From NCBI GenBank assembly GCA_947034885.2, contig OX344755.2, positions 684,501 to 748,500 of the forward strand: a DNA stretch of 64,000 bases, in the 5' to 3' direction. The position numbers and the translations under genes are program-made. The notes beneath the pieces were generated by a model, which saw only the letters and a list, made by a program, of their open reading frames with translations, was not told the origin of the DNA and did no database searches. This document shows, piece by piece, positions 30,870 through 43,069 of the stretch. Positions within the stretch are counted from its first letter, which is position 1. Every line of letters begins with the position of its first letter. This DNA is from Thuidium tamariscinum (lineage: Eukaryota > Streptophyta > Bryopsida > Hypnales > Thuidiaceae).

Positions 30870-31219
30870 ACAGTTACGTCCGTTCCTATGGTGGTCTAAG
30901 CATTAGAGAAAATATGGACTCTGTGGAGGGCCGTCAGACTTTGACAAACCAGTCTATTACTGCACCTATACTGCATCTCTACTAAGCTACTGAAAGGACA
31001 AAATTACTGACAAAATTGCTTTTCAGCTTGTGTGAATATCTTAAGCATCTTTCTTTTTTAATTCTAGATTTGTCAGGAAGAGATGATAGGTTCCCTCTTT
31101 CGTAGTCCACCTGGAAGCTGGAAGCTGCAACTTGAATTTTTTTGTATTTCCTTTACGATTAAATGCTCTGACAACACCGAAACTGACACGAATGTCAATA
31201 GGGGAAAAAAAATGTCGAA
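30870..31219. other. Spacer upstream of SABATH gene 1
   Basis: No gene is seen. It should hold distal promoter sequence. Confidence 0.35.
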
Positions 31220-32012
31220 ATGAAAATAAATCTTTACGATGGGTCTCTCCGGCAGCGCTTAGCGGCCCTCCGGAGAGCCCATATTTTCTCTAATGGCTGC
31301 CGCCTTTCCACTACAGCCGCAGTCACGTTTGCGGGCTGCTCTGAGTGTGCGTACTTGCTTGCGCAACAGTCATTTGCTGACAGCTTTTTCAGATTCGAAG
31401 TCAAGCAGAGATGCTGGCTTTTACAGAAATACTATAGAAAACGTGTGACAAATCGAAGCTTTAGAGGACGGCCGGTCAACGTAAATGGATTCGTGTGTGT
31501 GCGGAATCCAGTATATAAATGCATTGAGTTCTATAATTCCAACAAGCAGCAAACCGTGAGCCGGCTCAAACCAAAGCTAGCTATACCAACTCAATTGCGG
31601 CGTACGTTTATTGCAGGTACACTTCGACGATTTCTCTCCGATCCTTAGTTTGACAGGGACTGAGTCGATCATCTTTTTCTAACTCTTTCAATTTTCCTTG
31701 CATTTGGAGCAAGATGCCATATTCCTTGGTGATAACCATAATTTCCTCACTACGTACAGAGGGGCTGTGCCGTCTGTAAACGTGGTAACTGTACATCAAT
31801 GACAGGATTTCTTCCATGTGTTTCAAATGAGCCGTTCGTACGAATCTGGAATTTGCTCTTCGAAACCTCTAATCACTGATTCAGCATTAATTTTCTGGTT
31901 CTTGTTATCATGTTGAGATTTGCACGGATGAGAACACCACGGCTTCGATATAGAGGCTTAGGTAATCAGTTCTCAGCACTATCGAATTGCATTCGCATGA
32001 ACTGTTTGAGCC
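31220..32012 (+). promoter_or_regulatory. Promoter/leader region of SABATH gene 1
   Basis: It is related to the regions before SABATH genes 2 and 3. Shared pieces include 'aagtcaagcagagatgctg' (or a variant), 'ttccttggtgataa' and 'actgcacatcaatg'-like sequence. TATATAAAT at 31512-31520 is a good TATA candidate. The open frame across it is not conserved as protein in the paralogues. Confidence 0.5.
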
Positions 32013-32053
32013 ATGGATGATGCAGCAGCAGGTGGAGGCGAAGAGAAACGACG

Positions 32054-35000
32054 ATGAAGGATGCACGAGCCACAGCTGGGATGGTGGGCGGTGCAGGAGA
32101 GTTCAGCTACACCAGAAACTCATCGATGCAATCCCAATCCATAAATATCTTGAAGCCGATCTTGGAGCAAGAGATCAAGGAGCTGGAGTTATTCAAGGAT
32201 TGGAGTGGAAGCGCGATTCGTGTGGCTGATTTCGGATGCTCCGTGGGAGCGAACACTCTTGCATATGCGGAGATCTGCTACCGAAGTGTGTGCCAAGCTG
32301 CAAGGTTGAGCAGCAACGGGAGGAAGATTCCTGACGAGGTGCAGTACTTCTTCTGCGACTTGCCTTCCAATGATTTCAACACTTTGTTCCTTCAAGTGGA
32401 GGATTGGAAGAAAACGCAAGTCACGAGCATGGAGGATTTCTATGTCACGGCAGTCCCGGGATCGTTCTATAGACGCCTCTTCCCCAGGGGAAGTCTTCAT
32501 GTCGCAATCTCTACCTTCGCGATTGTATGGATGTCACAGGTAACTATACTTGCAGTTCATCGATGCCATTTTCTTAAAACTGCTGCAAACTGACTGTACG
32601 CTTATTTGTCCTAATGGTGTATGTGACACCAATTTACCAATTCTCACATTATTTCAAAATAAATCAGGTTGAAATATTACCCTAGTGTACCAATTTTTAC
32701 AAAAATAACATTAAGTTTCTGGATGATACTAATATCTCTCTTCACAAATACGACAAATGAGTATAATTTAGAAATTTAGTTCCATTTTCAAAATCATTGT
32801 CAATCACAGCACAAACAATAAGAAGCTGAATGAAATCATTGCAATAGACTTGAGTCAAGCTTTCTCATGCATTGCATGAATATATTTGCTGCATCGTCCA
32901 GGTGCCTGATGCAATATTAGACAAATCTTCACCTGCTTATAACAAGGGGAGAGTGTGGTTAGATGACAACAAGAATGTTGCAACATTCCAAGCCTTTACA
33001 GAGACCGCGAGGCAAGATCTTCATAATTTTTTGCTATCTCGAGCAGATGAAGTTGTCCCTGGTGGTTTAGTTCTCTTTTACGCTCCTGGTCGTGTGGATA
33101 GACACCATCCACAAATCCAATGGTCTAAAGAGGGAAAATTTGCAGGACCTTACAATGAAGTGTTTGAAGAAACATGGGAAGAACTTGTGATTGAGGTATT
33201 CTCTACATACTCGAGACCTCAAGTCAATTTCATAAAGGGAGCTAATTACAATTGTTTCTATTTTGAATAGAAATAAATGAATAATTTTCATAATTATATA
33301 TCCATTAGAAGAAACCTATGTCTTAGGTGACAAGCCCCAATTTCTTATGATAGATTTTTGGTGATGTCTAATCTGCACAACAAATCTATGTTTTTATGTT
33401 ATAAACTCTCCAACCTAACATCAATGGTGACACCAAAACATGGATTTGTTGCATTGTACATCGCTAAAAATCCAATCATAAAAAATTAAGGCTCATCACC
33501 TAATACCCAAGTTTCTTTTAGTGATCTTTCTATATACAATATATGAATGATGCCAATGATTGAATACTTATTTATTCTTTAAATCATATATTATTGTTTG
33601 ATGAAGGGTGATTGTTACTTAGTCCAAAGGAATGTCAATACTAATTTTTTGGCTCAAATTGATGTATACACAATGTCTAAAGTTGCATTTCTTTCCATAC
33701 AATCTTATGTGGTAGATGGCTAAAGATAGAACATTCTACAATCAATAAAGGGTGAATGCAAGAAACACTTGTACTATTTTTTGTCACAAGTTAAGTGCTC
33801 ATTTGTTTTTTGGCCATAGCTTTTGCATTTTTGCTCGAAATGACTCAAGATTTCTAGAGAAGGTACTTATGTCTATTATACACCTTACATAATTTTTTCA
33901 TAATTTTCAAAAAAAATTTAATACTAAAATAGTACTAGTGATTAAATGTCACAAATGAGAATTTGGAGGTTTTTAGTACTAAGGAGTACCTTTTTTTTTA
34001 ATGATTTTGAGATGAAATTTGGATGAAATGGTCTTTCAGTAGACTTATATCTCCACGTGAGGGATTTTGAAAAAAGTTATTTTTATGTGGTGTGGAAGTC
34101 TACAAAGTAAGGTTCTTTCTGCTTGAATTTTGAAACATATAAAATATTATTTTGGTGTTTTTTTTGGTGAATGACCATCTCCATAGAATTGTTGCAAATG
34201 GCCACTTTTTATTTTTTTGTATTTACTTATTTTTACTATATTTCCCGAATTAAAACATGAAGGTATGTATTTTCTTGAGGTTTGGCGCTTTTTAAGTTCT
34301 CCTACTTAGAGAATTTTTCTATCAATTTCCTTCGGTGAAGTCCTTCATCTTAGAAGTGTATACATTGTTCATATTTTTCAAGTAAATTTTCTAATTTTAA
34401 AGTACTCCAAAAAAAGTCGTAAGTACTATAGTAAAACGCAACAAATAGTACAGGTGTTTCTTGCATTCACCCTAAAGTCTTAACTTCAACAAATAGAAAC
34501 TAATAAGATACAATTATTTGATAAATATTATTCACTAAACTCATCCCATTTGTATAAGTCGATAATATTATGATTATAAAATGCTTCAAGAAATTTGGTC
34601 TTTGGAATAATGGTCAATAACATATAGTACAAGAGGATTTTTGGGCCCTAGAAGATTTTTCCAAGGTTGTTCCCTGAAATTGTTCTCATTGCTACAGACT
34701 AGCTGCCTACAGGTCTGAATTTTTGAATTTTGAAAACAAAATTAAAATTTTTTTCCCAAAAAACTTCAAAATGTATGAAAAAGCAAGAAAATGATTTTAA
34801 AAAATAATTTTTTTTCCAAAAATATTTAATATTTAATTAAAATGATTAATTAATTAGTATTTTTTGACGTGGCAGTCCTTGACTACAGCAACATAGAGTT
34901 CCCAACGTTCCCATTGTTTGAGAACTTGCAGTCTTCTAAATTGGCCAAAAATCCTCTTATGTTATCATTGCTTTCAATCCATGTACAATTTTCATTGGAC

Positions 35001-35462
35001 CCCACAACTTTCTACATGTTACTTGCCCAAAGGGGTCATCTAGTCCATCACATTTTAGTAACTTCCTTACTAATGTATGTAGTGGTTGCAATGCAGGGTA
35101 TAATAGAAGAAGAAAGAAGAGATACCTTCAACGTTCCAGTTTATTGTCACAGTGTGGATGATGTAAAAGTAGTTGTAGAGTCCACAAATGCTTTTGACAT
35201 AAAACGGTGTGAGATCAAACAGCAAAGCTACTTTGCACCAAATGAAGTAGAAGAGATTCTTGCTAACCCTGAGGCATATGGCCAATTCACAAAAAATTTC
35301 ACAAGAAGCGTTTTGAACTCAATCATGGTGGAGCATATTGGTGAAGAGAAGTGCCATGTGTTTTTTGAACGCTTGGAGAGAAATTCTGCTATGGCTGTGC
35401 GAAAGAAGAGGGTGTTGAGCTTACGCATAGATTGCATCTTGGTTGCTTTGATCCGTAAATAG
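32054..35462 (+). CDS. SABATH-family methyltransferase, gene 1
   Basis: An S-adenosylmethionine-dependent carboxyl (or N-) methyltransferase of the plant SABATH family, expected in the cytosol. Exons are 32054-32539, 32902-33195 and 35097-35462 (GT-AG, all phase 0), giving 381 residues, close to family length. Motifs: GEFSYTRNSSMQSQ (15-28), the SAM site DFGCSVGANT (59-68), CDLPSNDFN (101-109), PGSFYRRLFP (135-144) and a C-terminal half with GGLVLF and EERRDTFNVP. The residue before the substrate-pocket Trp (W159) is Val. The ATG at 32013, equivalent to the start of the paralogues, runs into a stop after a small indel, so translation must begin at 32054. Intron 2 is 1.9 kb because it holds two insertions. 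The substrate cannot be read from sequence. Confidence 0.85.
33750..34472 (-). mobile_element. ~0.72 kb element with GGGTGAATGCAAGAAACAC ends, copy A
   Basis: Terminal inverted repeats GGGTGAATGCAAGAAACAC with TAAA on both sides (33746-33749, 34473-34476). It lies in intron 2 of SABATH gene 1 and is inverted relative to the other four copies. Non-coding. Confidence 0.8.
34631..34958. mobile_element. ~0.33 kb element with AAGAGGATTTTTGG ends, copy 1
   Basis: The 14-bp terminal inverted repeats AAGAGGATTTTTGG enclose a region with TGACGTGGCAGTC and GAACTTGCAGTCTT. A second copy is at 50958-51313. It lies in intron 2 of SABATH gene 1, and its right part is the reason an open frame appears to run into exon 3. 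Confidence 0.65.
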
Positions 35463-35632
35463 AATTTACATTTGATCCTAAAATAGGTTTGAGGAGGATT
35501 TGACTCAAACTAGTTGCATCAATATTCATACTTCTATACTATGGTGATAGATGTGTTTTCATTGATATGTTTCATTGCTTTTGTACATGGCCATACCTAG
35601 TTAAAAAGAAATTATGAAATAGAAAAATCCCA
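35463..35632 (+). other. 3' flank of SABATH gene 1
   Basis: It is similar to the sequence after genes 2 and 3, and to the relic at 50.1 kb ('ggaggatttgactcaaacta' and variants). Confidence 0.45.
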
Positions 35633-35636
35633 ATAA

Positions 35637-36349
35637 GGGTGATCACACGAAACACCTATACTATTTGTTGCGTTTTGCAATAATACTTTTGACTATTTCT
35701 AGAGTACCATTAAATTAAAAAATTAATTTTGAATTTAAAAGAAACATGATTTATATATACACCTTTAAGACAAAGGTACCCATAGAAGGAATTGTATAGA
35801 AAAATTCTCTAAGTAGGAGAACTTGAAAAGTACCAAACCTCAAGAAAATACATACCTTCATGTTTTAATTAGGAAAAAATAGTAAAAATAAGTAAATACA
35901 AAAAATAAAAAGTGTCCATTTACAACAACTTCATGGAGATGGTCATTCACCAAAAAATCCAACAAAATAAAATTTTATATGTTTCAAAATGCAAGCAAAA
36001 AGAAGCTCACTTTGTAGACTTCGACACCACATAAAATTAACTATTTTTTAAAATCCTTCCTTGGAGAGCTAGAAGTCTACTAGAAGACCATCTCATCCAA
36101 ATTTCATCTTGAAATCATTAAAAAAAAAGGTACTCCTTGGTACTAAAAACCTCCAAATTGTCATTTGTGACATTCAATCACTAGTAATATTTTAATATCA
36201 AACTATTTTTGAAAATTATGAAAAAAATACATAAGGTGTATGATAGTAATGAGTACCTTTTCAATGAATCTTGAGTAATTTATGGTCAAAAAACAGATCA
36301 ACATAAGATGTGTGACAAAAAATAGTACAAGTATTTCGTGCAATCACCT
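35637..36349 (+). mobile_element. ~0.72 kb GGGTGA element, copy B
   Basis: The left end GGGTGATCACACGAAACACC and a slightly altered right end are flanked by ATAA (35633-35636, 36350-36353). The body matches copies C, D and E in orientation. Confidence 0.75.
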
Positions 36350-36525
36350 ATAAGACCAACTTTAATTAAGTTTCTTTTTTTATTATATTGGTCATGTTTA
36401 TCTACATGGCTAGTAGCACTTGTCTAGTAGCATTCCATGAATCATGCGCCATATATAATTTCTAAAATAATTAAGATTAGACAATTTCAATACTCTTCAT
36501 CTTGCCTCTTCTATGAAGGTATCAA

Positions 36526-36759
36526 TTAAGCCTTAAAAGATGGATTGGCGATTGTGAAATTCATTCATTTTGATGCTATGGGAATCATTGGTTTGAAAAA
36601 AATACAAAAGCACTCACTAAAAGTCAAACTATTGTAGAAGATCTCTCCTTTCCAAATGAAATTTCCTATGAAGATGAGTAGTTGCACTTTTGTCCTATAC
36701 AAAAAGATTCTTTGTCATCCATCGGATACAAAATGTCTCCCTCAACGTTTAAGGATTAA
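36526..36759. mobile_element. 234-bp TTAA-flanked miniature element (diverged)
   Basis: TTAA sits at both ends. The body matches the element at 57361-57589 (landmark 'gggaatcattggttt' and the stretch up to 'acgtttaag'). The related flank at about 50,450-50,480 runs straight through (ATCAAGGGAGTGGG) where this copy has its insert, which supports the boundaries. Confidence 0.7.
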
Positions 36760-38385
36760 GGGAGTGGGATTGTACAACTTCACTTGTTGACTAAAATAGG
36801 CATCCAGGGTACACTCACTTCAATCCTTGTTGAGGCAAGATACATACATCACTCTTGGCTAGGTGCATGTACATAGGCTTTAAGGCTTTTAGGACGCATA
36901 CTTATGAAATTTGTATGTACTTGATGACCGATGAACCATGCTAGTGGTGAATAGGTTAGAGTTTTAATCGATTGTACATTTTCCAATTGCAACTTTTGAT
37001 CTTTATGATTCAAAGGTGAAGGAAGCAAGTTGAAAGGAAAGAAGGTTATGAGTTGTGACTTGTAATAGCAATGACGAGGGGTTGCCAATGGAAATGGGGC
37101 GGTGCCAAGTTAGTGAAAAGTGAACAACTGATTATATTATAGGAACCCCCTCAAATTGGATTGAACGGCAAAGTTTATGTTTGTAGACATGTACTTGATA
37201 GCACATTGGCAATATTAAGCTGACATTTAAGTCACCATTATTTAAATGCCATGGCTATTAGATTGACATTAACTTATCATTAGTAACCTCGTGAATGGAA
37301 TGGGATCTTTTGAAATGTTCAGAGCTTGAAGTAGTCTCCTTACCAGAATTTCAAACCTAATTTCCCTAAGTGTTGAAACATGATTTTCACTCAAGTTTGA
37401 ATGTTTTTATAAATGTGGACAACACCATAGGAAGCTCATTATGGAGTGTAGCATTATAGAGAAGTGAAATTAGCATGAAGTTACTGTCCATTTTGCGGAG
37501 GTCTCAACGAAGATATCTCTTCAGTGCTTGAGTTTTCTGTATTGCCACTCTCTCTCTGTTGTGAGGCATCTTGACTGATCTTGCTTGCGGTTCTTCCACA
37601 GCTGCTACTACTGTGGATGCATTGTTGATGCAAAACAATGCTGGATGGTACACTACTGGAGCTTGCAATTGTGCTACAAGTTGTGTGGTCCTACTCAATT
37701 TGAATTTTTAGCACTTAAAAAATTCATAGTTTATTCATATGATTAAAAATGCAGTCTAAGAGAAATTCCTTTTAATTATCAACAAGATCCCACATAAAAA
37801 ATTTCAATTCGTGAAGGGGAACCATGCTAAATTGCTTATTTAACGTGCACTTACTTATTTGTAGTTTCTGCAAGTTCTCCTCCTTTGCCTTGTAGTCATT
37901 TGAGTTGTATTTGAGTTTTCTATTATCCTCACTAATATTAACCTTATTGTTCTTATGACTCCATATAAACCTTTACATGCTTCTTCCTTTAACCTCTCTC
38001 CACACAAACAACCATTTTCTGGTTTCTTCCAAGTTGCTTCAACCAAAAAGATACCTCAATACAAGATATCAACGAAACCATTAACACAGTTTGGATAAGA
38101 ACCTTTCTCTTTCAATCTCATGTATTCAACTTCTTTTTTCCTTTCTCTCTAGGATTTAACTTGGACAATCCAATGACGCACAATACTTAGACTCATTTAC
38201 TGAGTGAGAATCATGGTAGTATCTACTTAGAATCTTACATTACTTGTTGAGATGGAAATCTAAGACTCTTAATCTTCCTAATCTCCCCAAAATTGCATGC
38301 TAACTCCATGCAATTGCAATTATTGACACTAGTCGTGTTGGGTCTTACATTTGCACTTGGTAGCAATGACTTCATAAACTTACTC
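36760..38385. other. Intergenic AT-rich DNA, nothing recognised
   Basis: The small open frames in this stretch show no domain. The first ~100 bp continue the SABATH 3'-flank duplication. Confidence 0.4.
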
Positions 38386-39115
38386 TTGCCTCAACAACCA
38401 ATGAGTTTGACTTGGGCATCAATCTCTTGAAGAATGTAAACCACTCAAGTTGACAACTATAATCTAAATCTCCAAATGTTGCAATGCTCCTGGATTACAG
38501 TAGAAAGTGAACCATTCTGCACTTGAATGTATGCCAAACTTGAACACTTATTCCCTTGAAACCCTAACAATAACTTGCAGCCTGGTGAAGATTCTTCACT
38601 TGGACTAAGCTACTTGCAATTCTCACCTTTCATAATCTCCTCCGTCAAGATTATGGTTGCACGCAATAATGCTTGACAACTATAATTTCAATATCTCAAT
38701 GTTCCAGTGCTCTCGGATACTTAACAGAAAAGAAAACTTACTCTAATTCTTAAATCACTCTACATCTGTATAGAAGCCAAGTTGAGCCTTCTGTATGTGA
38801 ACCCAAATTTTAACCTAAATTCCCTTGTAATGAACAGACCCAGCAAAACACTGTCTGGGCAGAGGCTTCTTGGACCCAAACCACTTCCGAATACTCTCCC
38901 TTTGTAATTAATCTAAATGTGTAAGGGTTCCAGTGCTCCCGGATTACTCAAGAAAGCCCTAACTCTCAAGCCATCGTGCATGTGAAGAGATCAGACTGTG
39001 CCTCAAGCCCTAAGTCCCTTGTAATTCCACCAAAGCCACTTTCAACTCTCGCCGTTTGTAATCCGCACCATTCAGATTCTCAAAAGCTGCATTCAACTCT
39101 TCCGCACTCCCCATT
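38386..39115. repeat. Degenerate tandem repeat, period about 215-230 bp
   Basis: Three diverged units share 'ttccagtgctcccggatta' or close variants (about 38,473, 38,700 and 38,928), followed by 'aagaaag', a Cys/Leu-like CT-rich part and 'cccttgtaat'. The composition is higher in C on this strand than the surroundings. No long frame is open. Origin unknown; it may be an old satellite fragment or degraded coding DNA. Confidence 0.5.
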
Positions 39116-39675
39116 GTAACAAACCCCCAAAACCCCGCGACTAGCTAGTCTCCTTGGCATTGACCACCTTCGCATCCCTGAGACATGAGCGTGTGATCCC
39201 CGAATTCGATCGTCGCTTGGGACTTAGAGCGAGTTGTTGTGTTTTAATTTTGGCATCTTATTGCGGGGTCAGTCTCTGTAAAGAGTGTTTACTTAACCCT
39301 AAAAACTCAAGGCCTTTTTGGGTAGAAAGACATCATTGCTTTTGAAGTGGCATAAGGTAGCAGCATCCATAATGTCAATGCAGGAGAGTTCTCCTGTCGT
39401 GGCATGCTTCAATTGGTTAAGGAGAGGCAGGTTAAGATTGATAGTGCTCTGTGCTTGCCTTGTGCAAACCTTCAGCATGGTGGGTATGAAGTAGAGATTT
39501 CATTGGTCTAGGGATGAGAGAAATCTAGGAGAAATCTCTCCCTCTACTAACCGATATTTACTTAGTGAGTGCAAATCCACCTAACAAAATCTAAATGTAG
39601 AAGACTATTGTTGTTGTGGCATGGTTTGATTGGTTCAACAATCAAAGAAGTCAAATCGCCATTGACATTATGTCC
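39116..39675. other. Intergenic DNA, nothing recognised
   Basis: A 63-codon frame at 39,154-39,345 has no recognised content. Confidence 0.35.
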
Positions 39676-39800
39676 GGTAACTGCAAAGCAGTCCTAGTAA
39701 TCGAAAATAATCGCCGGTCAGTACCAACCTCGCCACCCCGTGGCTCGGTAGGTCCTAACCGGCGATTATTTTCGATTACAAGGTCTGCTTTGCAGTTACC
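39676..39800. repeat. 125-bp strong hairpin
   Basis: The arms are 39676-39719 and about 39758-39800: GGTAACTGCAAAGCAG pairs with CTGCTTTGCAGTTACC, and TAATCGAAAATAATCGCCGG pairs fully. The loop is about 38 bp and GC-rich. It sits at the edge of dispersed repeat G. It could be a miniature element or a small-RNA precursor. Confidence 0.75.
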
Positions 39801-39810
39801 TAGTCCATAA

Positions 39811-40140
39811 CCGTTAGTGCACCTAATTATTGATAGTAGAGTTATTTTAAAGTGTTTTCAGATGTGCCTTGAAACCATGCCACTGCTTGATTGTAGTTGG
39901 TGGGGTTTGATTTTTTAAAATTTTGGTGTGAGAATTAAGGCAACTTCACTAGAGTGTGGTTTAGGGTGCCCTAAAGAGTTCTACTTTGAAAATTCATAGA
40001 AATTTGATAAATTATCCAAAATTTCTAATTTTTTTTAAAAATTCATGATTTTCAATTGCTAATATTGCAAAAAAAAATTTAGGAGAAATTGTCTCTAACT
40101 ATGCTACAATTTCTTATTTTGACAATTATGGAAGCAACTA
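39811..40140. repeat. Dispersed repeat G, copy 2 (inverted)
   Basis: Complement of 27,060-27,370. It starts directly beside the 125-bp hairpin, so the hairpin may be an insertion at the repeat's edge. Confidence 0.55.
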
Positions 40141-40429
40141 CCTTAGATATAAGGTATAGGAATTTCAACCGTATTATCTTGAAGAGTATGCATTGTAGAT
40201 GACATTAATTAAATTTGGAGTCATTTGGTCACATAGATTACAAGGTTATAATGTTTTACTGTTGAAAAAAGATGTTGAAAATTTTCTAGAAACACATTTG
40301 GAGGTTGAACCTCCTACTAAAGTACTTTTTAGTCACATATATCTTTTGGGATTGAGATGAAATTTTAACCACACAAACTAAACTAATATACACAACTTTT
40401 TCAAACTTTTTTAGTTTGGACCAAACATT

Positions 40430-40613
40430 GTTTGAAGTAGAAATAAGCTACTAAAGTTCATTGTAATCCAAAAATGTCTAGATTTTGAACTTCAAATTGC
40501 TCCCAAACATTCAAAATAACTTGGATTGACATGAAAATTTCACTATAGTAACTATACTTCAAGGGGAACATAATCCAACAAATTTTATTTAAAAAAAATT
40601 GGATGAAGGAAAT
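40430..40613 (-). repeat. Dispersed repeat K, fragment
   Basis: It is the complement of part of 48,745-49,030 and 53,425-53,720 (landmark 'ccaaacattcaaaataactt'). It is cut on the right by element copy C. Confidence 0.5.
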
Positions 40614-40617
40614 ACAA

Positions 40618-41349
40618 GAGTTGTTGCAAGAAACACCGTGCAAAAAGCGTAGCGTTTCCAAACATAGTCTTTTTTTTCCGGGAGTACTTTAAAATTAGAA
40701 AAACAAGTTTTAACAAAAGTGAAAAACATGTTTCATGTATAAACCTTTAAGAAGAAGGTACCCTAGAAAGGAAAGGCATAGGGAAAATCTCTAAGTAGGA
40801 AATCCAGAAAAGTGCAAAATCTCATGAAAATTAGTACTTCCACATTTTTATTTGTAAAAAATAGGAAAATCAATTTTAAGAAAAACTAAAAATTGTCCAT
40901 TTGAAGAAAGTTGATTTTCATGAGATTTGACCAAAAGAACGATCTTAGAACCATCATCAATGTTCAAAAATTGCGTGCCACGGGAAAAAATTTGTATTCA
41001 TGTGGAGGACATAAAAAAATATATTTTTAGATTTTTATTTGGAATTTATAGGTTTTACACCTATGCAAATAGACCATGAAATTTTAGTCTTCAAATCATT
41101 AAATTTAGACACTGCGAATGTAATGATAACTATAAACGTAATTTTGTGACAGCTCAACGAAAATGTTTTTAAATATAAAATGATTTTTTTTTAATTTCTG
41201 AAAAATAAGGGATCTAATAAAATTCAAGTTAGGTATGTTCAATAAAAATTTCATGTTCATTGGACTTAATCTTCAAAAGTTATAGTGGAAAACAAAAAAG
41301 TGGTTCGCATTGTGACGCGAAATAGGACCGGTGTTTCTTGCAATGACCC
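40618..41349 (+). mobile_element. ~0.73 kb GGGTGA element, copy C
   Basis: The left end GAGTTGTTGCAAGAAACACC and right end complement GGGTCATTGCAAGAAACACC are flanked by ACAA (40614-40617, 41350-41353). The body is related to copies B, D and E. Confidence 0.75.
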
Positions 41350-41353
41350 ACAA

Positions 41354-42162
41354 GCCCCCAAAGTTGAAGCAATCAAATGCTGTTTGGTGAATGCAAATAA
41401 AACTTGTAAACTTTGATTGACTTTCAAAAAATTATTACATCTTGGATTGAACTGAAAATTTTACCATCCAAAATAGAAGAGAAGGTGCAAATTTTCCAAT
41501 AAGTTTTATTGAATTTCGACATTGGATGCAAAAGTTACAACACTTTGAGTTAGACTTCTAGATTCTGAGGATACTTTTGGTCCTCTCAAACATTCAGGGA
41601 TTAATCCATCGTAGTTGAAGTATTTATCAACGTATTTTTTTCTTAAAGTACTTTAATATTACACTTATAGATAGCTTAAATATCCTAAATATAGCATAAA
41701 TCTAAGGAGAGGAGTCAAACAAAATGACATTTTGATAGCAATTCAGTTACTAGTGTAAGTATTTTTTAGCCTTGTGTATGTATAAAGACTAGGGCAAAGG
41801 CAACTGAATATCAATGAATGCAAAGAGCAAAGATGGAAGCTAATCATCAATTGTAAAAGCTAGATCCATGATCATCAATTGTAGAAGCTAAGGTAAACGT
41901 ACCCATAACTGATAAAATAAGCACATTTGGATATAATCCAAGGTAGTGCAAGGCAAAGCATATATTTTTATAGATGCATTGACAAAAATAATGGAGACTG
42001 TAAAAAATATGGTTATTTTATTTCTTGAATTGAAATTACTGTAAATTTTGAAAGGCAAAAGTTGGGTTTGACCTATCACCAACATCTAGAGTGATCCAAT
42101 TTCCATCATTCAAGAATACTTTCCCACTACTTACTTCCTAAATTTATACTTACTTCACTACA
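41354..42162. other. Intergenic AT-rich DNA
   Basis: The first ~220 bp are related to 48,420-48,560 (the complement of 'catccaatgtctaaattcaa'). No gene is seen. Confidence 0.4.
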
Positions 42163-42165
42163 AGA

Positions 42166-42369
42166 GCAAGGGGTATTTTAAGTATAGTCCTAGAGATAAT
42201 ATTTTAAATTATGACCTTTTTAAGAGATTTTAAGTAAGAAATAAGTGTCTTTTTAGTAAAATTTTACTTGAAAGACATGTATTTCTTACTTAAAATCTCT
42301 TAAAAAGGTGACTATGTAAAATGTTATCTCTAGGATTATACTTAAAACACCCCTTGCTCTTTGGTAGTG
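42166..42369. mobile_element. 204-bp CACTA-type miniature element
   Basis: It starts CACTACAAGAGCAAGGGGT and ends with the complement of CACTACCAAAGAGCAAGGGG. A 3-bp duplication CTT lies on each side (42163-42165, 42370-42372). Almost the whole element folds back on itself. CACTA ends and 3-bp duplications identify the En/Spm superfamily. Non-coding. Confidence 0.82.
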
Positions 42370-42372
42370 CTT

Positions 42373-43065
42373 ATGTGTCATTAACTTATTGGTCTAAGCC
42401 TTCAAAAAATACAAAGACTCATATTCCAAAGAGAAAATGGAAATCCAATCCAATCTTGTTTGGAATAGGGTACCCTATTTATTGTTGATGGGGCGTGTGT
42501 TAGAAATGGGTACATCTACCTTAGATCCATGAGCTCTCCAATTTAAGCCTAAAAAGAAACCATGGGTCATTTGTATGGTCAACTAGTAAAGTTTTTAGGC
42601 AACAATAATTATATACTTGATTACATATTTTTCTTTTGCCCAAAGTTTTTAGACAATAGACTTTTATACATATATTTTCCAATTTGACCAAATCAACTAC
42701 CAAATCATTACTTTTTGTTCCATATTGTTCAAACTAACATGTTCAAATCAACAGCAAAAGGAAGACTTTCTTGTTGATTTTATCACTGACTTTTGTAGTA
42801 GTGTTTCCCTATTCACAATGCTACATATTTCTTGGCCTCATATAGAAGCCTATTTCTCATCTTGCAATCTCTTGGTTTATTTGTCTTCAATTGTCCTAAA
42901 CCCTTTTGCAACACCAACTTTTGTAATTTCAATCATCATTATAAATTGGCTTCTCTTTATTTTAGATTCTTAGTTTCTATTCAGCAATCATCTTTGAAAT
43001 AGAGGCCCACAATACTAAGCATCAATGTTTGATCTATGCATTTTGTCTCAATTTAATGAATATGG
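42373..43065. other. Intergenic AT-rich DNA, nothing recognised
   Basis: Related by short matches to 59,740-60,130 ('gtagtgtttccc' context, 'cattttgtc'), suggesting that this spacer is part of the SABATH duplication unit. No gene is seen. Confidence 0.4.
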
Positions 43066-43069
43066 CTTT

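Noticed and set aside
31220-31648. 142-codon frame before SABATH gene 1
   Set aside because: The matching regions before genes 2 and 3 are conserved as DNA but not as an open frame, so it is promoter/leader sequence.
34869-35096. Extension of SABATH exon 3 upstream of 35097
   Set aside because: The sequence belongs to an AAGAGG transposon and intron; the paralogues show the exon starts at the AG before GGTATAATAGAAGA.
39616-39810. 64-codon frame
   Set aside because: It runs through a 125-bp hairpin; the open frame is accidental.
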